NCBI RefSeq assembly: GCF_003144095.1
Contig: NZ_NSKH01000023.1
Span: 779,611-843,610, forward strand
Reading direction: 5' to 3'
DNA from: Streptomyces sp. ICBB 8177
Lineage (GTDB): Bacteria; Actinomycetota; Actinomycetes; Streptomycetales; Streptomycetaceae
Length of the DNA: 64,000 nt
The notes beneath the pieces are model-generated. The model ran no database searches, was not told the origin of the DNA, and saw only the letters and a list, made by a program, of their open reading frames with translations. Below, piece by piece: positions 18,203 through 25,188 of this stretch; positions within the stretch are counted from its first letter, which is position 1, and every line of letters begins with the position of its first letter. The translations under genes and the position numbers were made by a program.

Positions 18203-18880
18203 GACACGGGGACGGGGAACGGGCTGGTCGCCATTCCGCCGGGGCGGGTGACCTTGTCGGACCGGCGGACGCGGAGCAGTTGGCAGGTAGAGGTCGCTCC
18301 TTTTCGGATCTCGGCGTTCCCCGTGACGCAATCGTCGTACGCGCGGATCACCGACGAGCGGCCGAGCAGTCATCAGGGTGACGGGCTGCCCGTCGAAGGC
18401 GTCTCGTGGTGGGACGCGGTCCAGTACTGCAACGCGCTGTCGCGGCATGAGGGCCTGGCACCCGCGTACCACTTGCGCGCGGGCACCGAGACCGCCGAAT
18501 GGGACACCTCCGCGGACGGGTACCGGCTGCCCACCGAGGCCGAGTGGGAACACGCCTGCCGCGCGGGTTCCACCGGCCCGCGCTACGGGCCGCTCGAGGA
18601 AGTCGCCTGGTACGGCGGCAATTCCGGCGGGCGGGTGCACCCCGTCGGCCTCAAGCGGCCCAACGCGTGGGGTGTGCACGACATGCTGGGCAACGTGTGG
18701 GACTGGTGCTGGGACGTCTACGACGCCGAGGTGTACGGCGCCTACCGGGTGCTGCGCGGTGGCGGGTGGGCCGACGAGCACTGGAGCTGCCGGGCGTCGG
18801 TGCGGCGACGCAGCCACCCGACCTTCAGGATCGACGACGTGGGATTCCGCGTCGCGCGCCCCCTGTCCCAGCCGGCCTGA
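18200..18880 (+). CDS. SUMF1/FGE-sulfatase-fold protein lacking one FGE cysteine
   Basis: A 226-residue protein with the formylglycine-generating-enzyme fold: GVSWWDAVQYCNALS, YRLPTEAEWEHACRAG, GVHDMLGNVWDWCWDVY and a C-terminal GFRVARP. True FGE uses a C-x4-C pair to bind copper and oxidise sulfatase cysteine. Here the second cysteine is C197 (in HWSCRAS) but the position five residues earlier is D192, so FGE activity is unlikely. The fold is also used by other enzymes such as EgtB-like proteins and hydroxylases. No sulfatase gene is nearby. GTG 18200 was chosen from the leaderless promoter; the in-frame GTG 18191 lies inside the -10. Confidence 0.8.
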   Translation: MDTGTGNGLVAIPPGRVTLSDRRTRSSWQVEVAPFRISAFPVTQSSYARITDERPSSHQGDGLPVEGVSWWDAVQYCNALSRHEGLAPAYHLRAGTETAEWDTSADGYRLPTEAEWEHACRAGSTGPRYGPLEEVAWYGGNSGGRVHPVGLKRPNAWGVHDMLGNVWDWCWDVYDAEVYGAYRVLRGGGWADEHWSCRASVRRRSHPTFRIDDVGFRVARPLSQPA

Positions 18881-18903
18881 GCCCGTTCGACGTCGGTATG
18901 CGA

Positions 18904-19095
18904 TCACTGGGACGGCTCGGGCGTCAGGCAGACGGCACACCGGCAGGGCGGCCAGGCCGTGGACAACGGGGGTAACGCGACGGGCTCGACGGTGGTCAGC
19001 GGCCGGATCTCGCGCCGCTCTCCGTCCGTGAGGTCGACGCGGTAGACGCGAAGAGTCATTTGTGCGCGGGCGCTACGGTCCCGTTGAGTTGCCAT
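18904..19095 (-). CDS. Small conserved-type protein downstream of the XRE regulator
   Basis: A 63-residue protein: basic N-terminus, a middle segment RVYRVDLTDGERREIRPLTTVEPVALPPL and a C-terminal CRCAVCLTP with three closely spaced cysteines. I have the impression that similar small proteins recur beside XRE-type regulators in Streptomyces, but no function is known to me. It has its own -10 element and a palindrome 6-20 bp upstream of the ATG, so it is probably transcribed separately from the XRE gene as well. The cysteine cluster could bind a metal. Confidence 0.65.
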   Translation of the reverse strand: MATQRDRSARAQMTLRVYRVDLTDGERREIRPLTTVEPVALPPLSTAWPPCRCAVCLTPEPSQ

Positions 19096-19101
19096 GCGAA
19101 T

Positions 19102-19115
19102 ACGCTAGGTAGCGT
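19102..19115. promoter_or_regulatory. Operator-like palindrome and -10 for the 63-residue protein
   Basis: ACGCTA-GG-TAGCGT forms a perfect 6-bp inverted repeat with a 2-bp centre. On the minus strand its right half (TAGCGT, 19107-19102) is also a -10 hexamer 6 nt before ATG 19095, so a bound repressor would block the leaderless promoter. The neighbouring XRE regulator is the natural candidate. Confidence 0.65.
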
Positions 19116-19172
19116 TACTCAAGCAGCTCAATGTCACTTTGGCGGGGTGTCAGGCGGAAGTGCCACAAGGCG

Positions 19173-20345
19173 TCATAGCGGGAGCCCCACCGCGTCCGCG
19201 AGGGCGCGCATCTCCGGGGTGAGGGTGCGGCGGTGGGTGACGATCCGGCGCAGTACGTCCTGCGCGTAGCGCTGGTTCGCGAGCCACTCCGGGGCGGCGT
19301 GCCGGATATCTTCGAGGACGTCGACCGCCTCGCCGTAACGGCGCATCGCCACCTGCGCGTTCGCGACATCGAGCAAGTGGCGGTTGCGGTTGTTGGAGGT
19401 CGGCCGCATCTCGCTGGGACGGACCTTGGCAGCCATCGAGAGGACCAGATCCGGCCTGTCGGTCACCATGGCGTTCTCCGCCCGCTTGAGTACGACGGTG
19501 AGCGGTCCGAACGCCTGGAGGAAATCGCCCCCCGGCGCGGCCTCGCAGCCCATCGCCACGGCGGCCGAGTGCGCGAGGCGCATCGCGTCATCCGCGTCGT
19601 CAGGACGGTTGTCCCGGACAGCAGCGGCGGAAGCGCGCAGCAGCAGCCAGCCCCACGCGCTCAACTCACCCTTGCTCGCCCGCGACATGCGTGGTTCGAT
19701 CTCGCTCGCCCACCGCTCCGCGAGGCGCCCCGCCTCGTCGATCCGACCGGTGCGCAGCAGCAGCCAGCATCGCGTGCTCACCGTGACGGCGGCCCGCGAC
19801 GTGTCCGGGGCACCGTCCAACGCACGACCGAGGGCCTCGTCCGCCGCGTCGAACTGCCTGGTCTGGGTCAGCAGCCAACCGGTGAGCTGCATGACCCGGG
19901 TCCGCAGCGCCCGGCCCTCGTCGTCCAGGTCGGCCACACTATCGGCGTCCCGGATCAAGGAGGGCAGAACGACGGACAGTTGGCGCAACCGGTCGCCCGC
20001 GAACAACGGCTCAGCCGCCGCGAGCGCGTCGCGAACGCCACCGACCGTCGGAGCTTCCTGCACGGCACCACTCGATGGTGCCCGGAGCGCTTCCCGTACG
20101 GCAGTCCAGGTCCCGTCGGCGGACGGCGTGACGTCATCAACAGGCGCCTCCAACAACGAAGTCGTGGGCACGCCCAGCGTCACCGCGAGCCGTCGTGCCG
20201 TCTCCAGGCGTACCGTCGCGCGTTCTCCCTGTTCCAGCTTGCGGATCAGGGAGACCGACACCCCGGACTCCGTGGCCAGTTCACGTTGAGTCATCCCGCG
20301 CCGCTTGCGCACCTCGCACAGCCGCCGCCCGATGTCCGCACCCAT
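19173..20345 (-). CDS. XRE-family regulator with helical repeat domain
   Basis: A 390-residue protein. The N-terminal helix-turn-helix (about 6-62: RKRRGMTQRELATESGVSVS followed by LIRKLEQGER) is of the Cro/CI type. The remaining 320 residues are alpha-helical with repeated TPR-like motifs (for example AADEALGRALDGAP and RYGEAVDVLEDIRHAAPEWL). Streptomyces has many such regulators, usually with small partner genes. A TACGCT hexamer (20357-20352) lies 6 nt before ATG 20345, indicating leaderless transcription; the intervening GGAGGC is too close to act as a normal ribosome site. The target is probably the 63-residue gene and itself. Confidence 0.88.
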   Translation of the reverse strand: MGADIGRRLCEVRKRRGMTQRELATESGVSVSLIRKLEQGERATVRLETARRLAVTLGVPTTSLLEAPVDDVTPSADGTWTAVREALRAPSSGAVQEAPTVGGVRDALAAAEPLFAGDRLRQLSVVLPSLIRDADSVADLDDEGRALRTRVMQLTGWLLTQTRQFDAADEALGRALDGAPDTSRAAVTVSTRCWLLLRTGRIDEAGRLAERWASEIEPRMSRASKGELSAWGWLLLRASAAAVRDNRPDDADDAMRLAHSAAVAMGCEAAPGGDFLQAFGPLTVVLKRAENAMVTDRPDLVLSMAAKVRPSEMRPTSNNRNRHLLDVANAQVAMRRYGEAVDVLEDIRHAAPEWLANQRYAQDVLRRIVTHRRTLTPEMRALADAVGLPL

Positions 20346-20351
20346 GCCTCC

Positions 20352-20357
20352 AGCGTA
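20352..20357 (-). promoter_or_regulatory. -10 element of a probable leaderless promoter (XRE gene)
   Basis: Minus-strand TACGCT at 20357-20352, 6 nt before ATG 20345. Confidence 0.5.
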
Positions 20358-20547
20358 GGCGGCGCACGGCCGTCAGGGGTGACTGGTGACATCCTGGCCG
20401 CGCCGGAGCCGCCCGCCGCGCACAGCTCGGCCGAAGGCGGACGGCACCGGGGGGCAGGACACTCGCCGTTCGCGACTTTCGGCGCCGAAGGCGCCCACCG
20501 CGTCATGGGGGAGCGCCACGACGAACGTCGCTGCGGTCATCCGTCCC

Positions 20548-22029
20548 TCATCCTCGAAGGGCACCTCGTAGCACGCCCTCGTTGGGTGCCTGGAATCCGC
20601 CGATCCCCCTCTCGAGCAGTTCGGCCAGCCGCAGCGGGGTGCGGTCCTCGAACATCGGGCCGATGAGCTGTACTCCCACCGGCAGGCCCTCGGGGGACAG
20701 GCCCGCTGGTACGGCGGTGGCGGGCAGGCCGGGCATGGTGGCCAGGCCGGCCCAGACGAACTGGTCGAGGAACGGGTACTCGACGCCGTCGATGTCGATC
20801 CGCCGTTCCAGCAGATTGGGGTCGGGGTCGTGCGGGAATGCGGGCGTCGGCGTGACCGGGCACACCACAGCGTCGAACTCGGTGAACAGCCGCCGCCAGC
20901 CATGGCGGTGGAGTTCGCGACGGCTGTCCGCCTCCAGCCAGTCGCGGTGACTGAACCCCATGGCGCGCAGCCGCGTCGCGCCGAGACTCCGGTCGTCCGC
21001 GCTGAGTCCGGCGGCGCGGGTCCGCAACTGTTCGTGGGATTCGGTGGGAAAGCGCGCAGCGGATCCCGAAATCAGCAACTGCGTGTAGAGCGTCGCGGCT
21101 TCGGCCAGGTCGGGCAGCAGCGGACTGTGCCGTTCGACGCGGGCGCCGTCGGCGACGAGCGCGTCGGCCACCCGGTTCACGCCCGCCCGCACAGCGGAAC
21201 CGGTCGGAACGAGCGGATGCTCGTCGAGGACCAGGACCCGGAAACCGCTGAGCCGCTCGTGGCGCGCGGGCGGCAGCTCCAAACGGTACGCCACGCCGAG
21301 CGTCAGAGGATCCGGCCCGGCCATGACGTCGAGCAGGAGCGCGAGGTCGCGGGCGGTACGCGCCATCGGGCCGACGACGGCGAGGTCGAGCTCGACCGGC
21401 AACGCAGGCGCGGGCGGCGGGACCATGCCGCGGTTCGCCACCAGCCCCAGCGTGGGCTTGTGCGCGTAGACACCGCAGTAATGCGCGGGGACGCGCAGCG
21501 AACCGGCGATGTCGGAGCCGATGGACAGCGCGCCGAACCCGGACGCCAGGGCCGCCGCCGACCCACCGGAGGACCCACCCGGCGTGCGATCGAGATCCCA
21601 CGGGTTGTTGGTGGTGCCGTAGACCTCGTTGAAGCTCTGCCAGTCCTGGAGCCCCAACGGCACATTGGTCTTGCCGAGCACGACCGCGCCCGCGTCCTTG
21701 AGCCGCGTCACCTGCACCGCGTCCTCGGCCGGTATGTGGTCCCGGTGTGGCGGCATGCCCCACGTCGTGGGCAACCCGGCGATGTCGTAGGACTCCTTCA
21801 CCGTCACCGGAACACCGAGCAACGGCCGGTCCTCACCACGGGCACGCGCCCGGTCGGCACGGCGCGCGGCGGCCCGCGCGCGGTCGAAGTCCGGCACACA
21901 GATCGCGTTGACCGCTTTGTCGTCCCGCTCGATACGAGCGATCGCCTCCTCGGTCAGCTCCACCGAGGTCACCTCACCGGCGCGCAGGGCGGCCGTGAGT
22001 TCTTCCGCAGACTTCAGGTTCCACTCCAT
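20548..22029 (-). CDS. Amidase (amidase-signature family)
   Basis: A 493-residue serine amidase. The Ser-cisSer-Lys triad is intact: K78 (GVPVTVKES), cis-serine S153 (TPGGSSGGSAAALASG signature) and nucleophile S177 (GSDIAGSLRVPA); the 24-residue gap between the two serines equals that of known family members. The family hydrolyses amides, nitrile-derived amides or related bonds, and some members act on gatifloxacin-like or acyl-amide substrates; specificity cannot be told. A TACGGT hexamer 7 nt before ATG 22029 suggests leaderless expression. It stands alone, 202 bp from the XRE gene. Confidence 0.93.
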   Translation of the reverse strand: MEWNLKSAEELTAALRAGEVTSVELTEEAIARIERDDKAVNAICVPDFDRARAAARRADRARARGEDRPLLGVPVTVKESYDIAGLPTTWGMPPHRDHIPAEDAVQVTRLKDAGAVVLGKTNVPLGLQDWQSFNEVYGTTNNPWDLDRTPGGSSGGSAAALASGFGALSIGSDIAGSLRVPAHYCGVYAHKPTLGLVANRGMVPPPAPALPVELDLAVVGPMARTARDLALLLDVMAGPDPLTLGVAYRLELPPARHERLSGFRVLVLDEHPLVPTGSAVRAGVNRVADALVADGARVERHSPLLPDLAEAATLYTQLLISGSAARFPTESHEQLRTRAAGLSADDRSLGATRLRAMGFSHRDWLEADSRRELHRHGWRRLFTEFDAVVCPVTPTPAFPHDPDPNLLERRIDIDGVEYPFLDQFVWAGLATMPGLPATAVPAGLSPEGLPVGVQLIGPMFEDRTPLRLAELLERGIGGFQAPNEGVLRGALRG

Positions 22030-22036
22030 GAATTCG

Positions 22037-22042
22037 ACCGTA
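22037..22042 (-). promoter_or_regulatory. -10 element of a probable leaderless promoter (amidase)
   Basis: Minus-strand TACGGT at 22042-22037, 7 nt before ATG 22029. Further upstream the inverted repeat CCTCT-GG-AAGAGG-like segment (about 22047-22059) falls between the expected -35 and -10 and may be an operator. Confidence 0.5.
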
Positions 22043-22059
22043 CTGGCCTCTGGAAGAGG

Positions 22060-22537
22060 TCATAAAACGCCGGTTCGCGCAATGGCTGGATGCCTCAACT
22101 CATCACGTCGGCGCCCGGGTTCGGCCGGAGAGCGCCGCCCGGTACCCGCCAAGGCATGCTGCGGGGAGTTCGACGCCCGCGCGCCATCGAGCGCCATCCC
22201 CGCCCGAACACGGTGACGTGATCGAGGCGGGCGAGTCGGGCGGCGGTGCAGAGGCGGTGGCCGGCGACCGGCCACCGTGAAGACGCGAGGCTTCATCGCT
22301 GAGGCCCTGAGGCCCTGAGGCCCTGAGGCCCTGAGGCCCTGAGGCCCTGAGGCTCTGACGCCCTGAGGCCTTGAGGCCCTGAAGCCGTGCGCCAGCCCGT
22401 GCCAGACGCCCCCCACGTCACGCCTCCGCCCCGCGAGCCTTGAGCCCGCCCCGCCGGGGGCCACGCCCGCCCCGCACGCGCGCACGCCACCCACCCCCAA
22501 GGTCACGATCCGGATTCGCCCTCTTGCGGAGCTCGCA
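22060..22537. other. Intergenic region between amidase and ribose operon
   Basis: No credible gene: translated frames are low-complexity or repeat-derived. The region holds the 9-bp tandem array at 22301-22386 and leads into the rbs operators. Confidence 0.5.
22301..22386. repeat. 9-bp tandem repeat (GAGGCCCTG), about nine to ten copies
   Basis: Six perfect copies of GAGGCCCTG run from 22301 to 22354, followed by variant copies (GCTCTGACG, CCTTGAG, CCCTGAAG) to about 22386. Coding potential of the array is only a Gly-Pro-Gln-Leu-Arg-Ala type repeat on the minus strand, so it is most likely a non-coding mini-satellite. Confidence 0.9.
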
Positions 22538-22571
22538 TGTAATCGATTCCAATGCGTGGAATCGTTTCCAC
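22538..22571. promoter_or_regulatory. Two LacI-type operators upstream of rbsR
   Basis: GTGGAATCGTTTCCAC (22556-22571) is a near-perfect inverted repeat (7 of 8 pairs) with the central CG step typical of LacI-family sites. A second, TGTAATCGATTCCA (22538-22551), is centred on the palindrome AATCGATT. Both lie directly before the rbsR ribosome site, so the regulator probably represses its own operon. Confidence 0.75.
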
Positions 22572-22585
22572 AAGGAGCTGTGCCC

Positions 22586-23611
22586 ATGGCGAGCATCAAG
22601 GACGTGGCCTCCCGGGCCGGCGTCTCCGTTGCCACGGTGTCCCGGGTGCTCAACGAGCACCCGGCCGTCCGGCCCGAGACCCGTACCCGGGTGCTGGCCG
22701 CCGTCACGGCCCTGGGCTACCGGCCCAACGCGGTCGCCCGCTCCCTGCGCACCGATCAGACCCGCGCCCTCGGCCTGGTCATCAGCGACGTGCTCAACCC
22801 GTTCTTCACCGAGCTGGCCCGCTCGGTGGAGGACGAGGCCCGCGCCCTCGGCTACAGCGTGGTCATCGGCAACGCGGACGAGCAGCCCGAGTTGCAGGAC
22901 CACCACGTCCGCACCCTGATCGACCGCCGGATCGACGGGCTGCTGGTCAGCCCGGCCGACGGCGGGTCGCCGATGATCACCGAGACCGCGCGCGCGGGCG
23001 GCACCCCGATGGTGTTCGTCGACCGCTGGATCCCCGGCCTGGACGTCCCCGTGGTGCGCACCGACGGCACCGCCGCCGTGCGCGATCTGGTGACCCACCT
23101 CCACGGGCTCGGCCACCGCCGGATCGCCGTGATCGCGGGGCCCGCCGCGACCACCACCGGGAGCGAGCGCGTCGAGGCGTTCCGGCAGGCCCTCGCCGAG
23201 TACGGCCTGCCGCTGCCGCGGGAGTACGTCGGGCAGGGCGACTTCCAGGCCGCCAGCGGTCGCCGGGTGACCGCTGGCTTCCTCGACCTCGCCGAGCCGC
23301 CCGAGGCCATCTTCGCCACCGACAACCTGATGGCGCTCGGCGCGATGGACGAGATCCGCGCCCGCGGCCTGCGGGTGCCCGACGACGTCGCGCTCGCCGC
23401 CTTCGACGACATCCCCTGGTTCCTGCACACCGACCCGCCCGTCACCGCCATCGCCCAGCCCACCGGTGAACTCGGCCGTGCGGCCGTACGCGCCCTGGTC
23501 GACCGCATCGAGGGCGGGGCCGCGGAGTCCGTCACCCTTGCCGCACGCCTCGTCGTCCGCGGGTCCTGCGGCGAGACGGCGAGCGGCGAGACGACAAGGA
23601 GCAGCAGTTGA
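22586..23611 (+). CDS. rbsR: LacI-family transcriptional regulator of the ribose operon
   Basis: A 341-residue regulator: LacI helix-turn-helix and hinge at 1-60 (ASIKDVASRAGVSVATVSRVLN, YRPNAVARSLRT) and a periplasmic-binding-protein-like effector domain (ALGLVISDVLNPFF, FATDNLMALGAM, DVALAAFDDIPW). ATG 22586 follows AAGGAG by 7 nt. It is the first gene of a five-gene operon whose other products import and phosphorylate ribose, and it overlaps the transporter ATPase start (TTGA). The inducer is therefore probably ribose or ribose 5-phosphate. Confidence 0.9.
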   Translation: MASIKDVASRAGVSVATVSRVLNEHPAVRPETRTRVLAAVTALGYRPNAVARSLRTDQTRALGLVISDVLNPFFTELARSVEDEARALGYSVVIGNADEQPELQDHHVRTLIDRRIDGLLVSPADGGSPMITETARAGGTPMVFVDRWIPGLDVPVVRTDGTAAVRDLVTHLHGLGHRRIAVIAGPAATTTGSERVEAFRQALAEYGLPLPREYVGQGDFQAASGRRVTAGFLDLAEPPEAIFATDNLMALGAMDEIRARGLRVPDDVALAAFDDIPWFLHTDPPVTAIAQPTGELGRAAVRALVDRIEGGAAESVTLAARLVVRGSCGETASGETTRSSS

Positions 23612-25188
23612 GCAGCGTCGCCACTTCGACCACACCACCGGCTCCGGCACCGGGAGAAGCCGGGGAACTTCTCCGGATGGAAGGCGTGCGCAAGACCTTC
23701 CCCGGCGTCGTGGCGCTGGATCACGTCGACTTCGACCTGCGCCGGGGGGAGGTGCACGTCCTGCTCGGCGAGAACGGGGCGGGCAAGAGCACCCTGATCA
23801 AGATGCTCTCCGGTGCCCACCGTCCCGACCAGGGCCGCATCCTGGTCGGCGGAGAACCGGTGCGCATCAACGGCGCGCAGGACGCGGAGCGCCTGGGGAT
23901 CGCCACCATCTACCAGGAGTTCAACCTGGTACCGGAGTTGAGCGTCGCGGAGAACATCTTCCTGGGCCGCCAGCCGCGCAGGCTAGGCCTCGTCGACCGC
24001 CGCAGGATGAACGCGGACGCGGCGCGACTGCTCGCCCGGGTGGGCGTGGACGTCGCGCCGCAGACCCGGGTCGGCGACCTCGGCATCGCGCGGTTGCAGA
24101 TGGTGGAGATCGCCAAGGCGCTGAGCCTGGACGCCCGCGTGCTCATCATGGACGAACCGACCGCGGTGCTCACCACCGACGAGGTGGACAAGCTCTTCCG
24201 GATCGTGCGCGCCCTGCGCGAGGACGGCGTGGGCGTCGTCTTCATCACCCACCACCTGGAGGAGATCGCCGCGCTGGGCGACCGGGTCACCGTCCTGCGG
24301 GACGGCCGCAGCGTGACCCAGGTGCCGGCCGACACTCCCGAGGAGGAACTGGTCCGGCTCATGGTCGGACGCAGCATCGAGGCGCAGTACCCGCGTGAAC
24401 GGGCCGCGCCCGGCGCCCCGTTGCTCAAGGTGACCGGGCTGACCCGGCACGGCGCCTTCGCCGACGTCGGTTTCGAGGTGCGCGCAGGTGAGGTGGTCGG
24501 CCTGGCCGGGCTGGTCGGTGCCGGACGCACCGAGGTGGTCCGCGCGGTGTTCGGAGCGGACCCCTACGACTCCGGCACGGTCGAGGTGCAGGGGACACCG
24601 CTGCCTCGGGGGGACGTCAACGCGGCGATGGACGCCGGGATCGGCCTGGTCCCGGAAGACCGCAAGGGCCAGGGCCTGGTGCTGGGGGCGACCGTCGAGG
24701 AGAACCTCGGCCTGGTCACCCTGGGCCGCGGCGCCCGCTGCGGTTTCGTCGACCGCTCGGGTCGGCGCCGCGAGGCGGGCCGGATCGCCGGCCAGCTGAA
24801 GGTCCGCATGGCGGGACTCGACCAGCAGGTGCGCACGCTGTCCGGCGGCAACCAGCAGAAGCTGGTCATCGGCAAGTGGCTGCTGGCCGACTCCAAGGTG
24901 CTCATCCTCGACGAGCCGACCCGGGGCATCGACGTGGGCGCCAAGGTCGAGATCTACCAACTGGTCAACGAACTGACGGCGTCCGGGCACGCCGTCCTGA
25001 TGGTCTCAAGCGACCTGCCCGAGGTGCTCGGCATGAGCGACCGGGTGCTGGTCATGGCCAAGGGACGGATCACCGGCGAGCTCGACGCGACGAAGGCAAC
25101 CCAGGACGCCGTCATGGCACTGGCGGTTACGGATCCGGCGGCGACGCGGCTGCCGGACAGGAAGGTGGAGGTCCCCCGTGGCGACTGA
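23608..25188 (+). CDS. rbsA: Ribose ABC transporter, double ATPase subunit
   Basis: A 526-residue cytoplasmic protein with two ABC ATPase domains. Domain 1 (about 15-255) has Walker A GENGAGKST and Walker B VLIMDEPTAVLT; domain 2 (about 265-510) has the degenerate Walker A GLVGAGRTE usual in RbsA-type proteins, the signature LSGGNQQK and VLILDEPTRGID. The start is TTG at 23608, overlapping the rbsR stop by 4 bp, with AAGGAG 6 nt upstream; no ATG or GTG fits the conserved N-terminus better. It energises the fused permease encoded next. Confidence 0.93.
   Translation: MSSVATSTTPPAPAPGEAGELLRMEGVRKTFPGVVALDHVDFDLRRGEVHVLLGENGAGKSTLIKMLSGAHRPDQGRILVGGEPVRINGAQDAERLGIATIYQEFNLVPELSVAENIFLGRQPRRLGLVDRRRMNADAARLLARVGVDVAPQTRVGDLGIARLQMVEIAKALSLDARVLIMDEPTAVLTTDEVDKLFRIVRALREDGVGVVFITHHLEEIAALGDRVTVLRDGRSVTQVPADTPEEELVRLMVGRSIEAQYPRERAAPGAPLLKVTGLTRHGAFADVGFEVRAGEVVGLAGLVGAGRTEVVRAVFGADPYDSGTVEVQGTPLPRGDVNAAMDAGIGLVPEDRKGQGLVLGATVEENLGLVTLGRGARCGFVDRSGRRREAGRIAGQLKVRMAGLDQQVRTLSGGNQQKLVIGKWLLADSKVLILDEPTRGIDVGAKVEIYQLVNELTASGHAVLMVSSDLPEVLGMSDRVLVMAKGRITGELDATKATQDAVMALAVTDPAATRLPDRKVEVPRGD

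Noticed and set aside
18200-18880. Functional formylglycine-generating enzyme
   Set aside because: One of the two copper-binding cysteines is absent and no sulfatase is nearby.
22301-22386. CRISPR-like array
   Set aside because: Unit is only 9 bp with no spacers.
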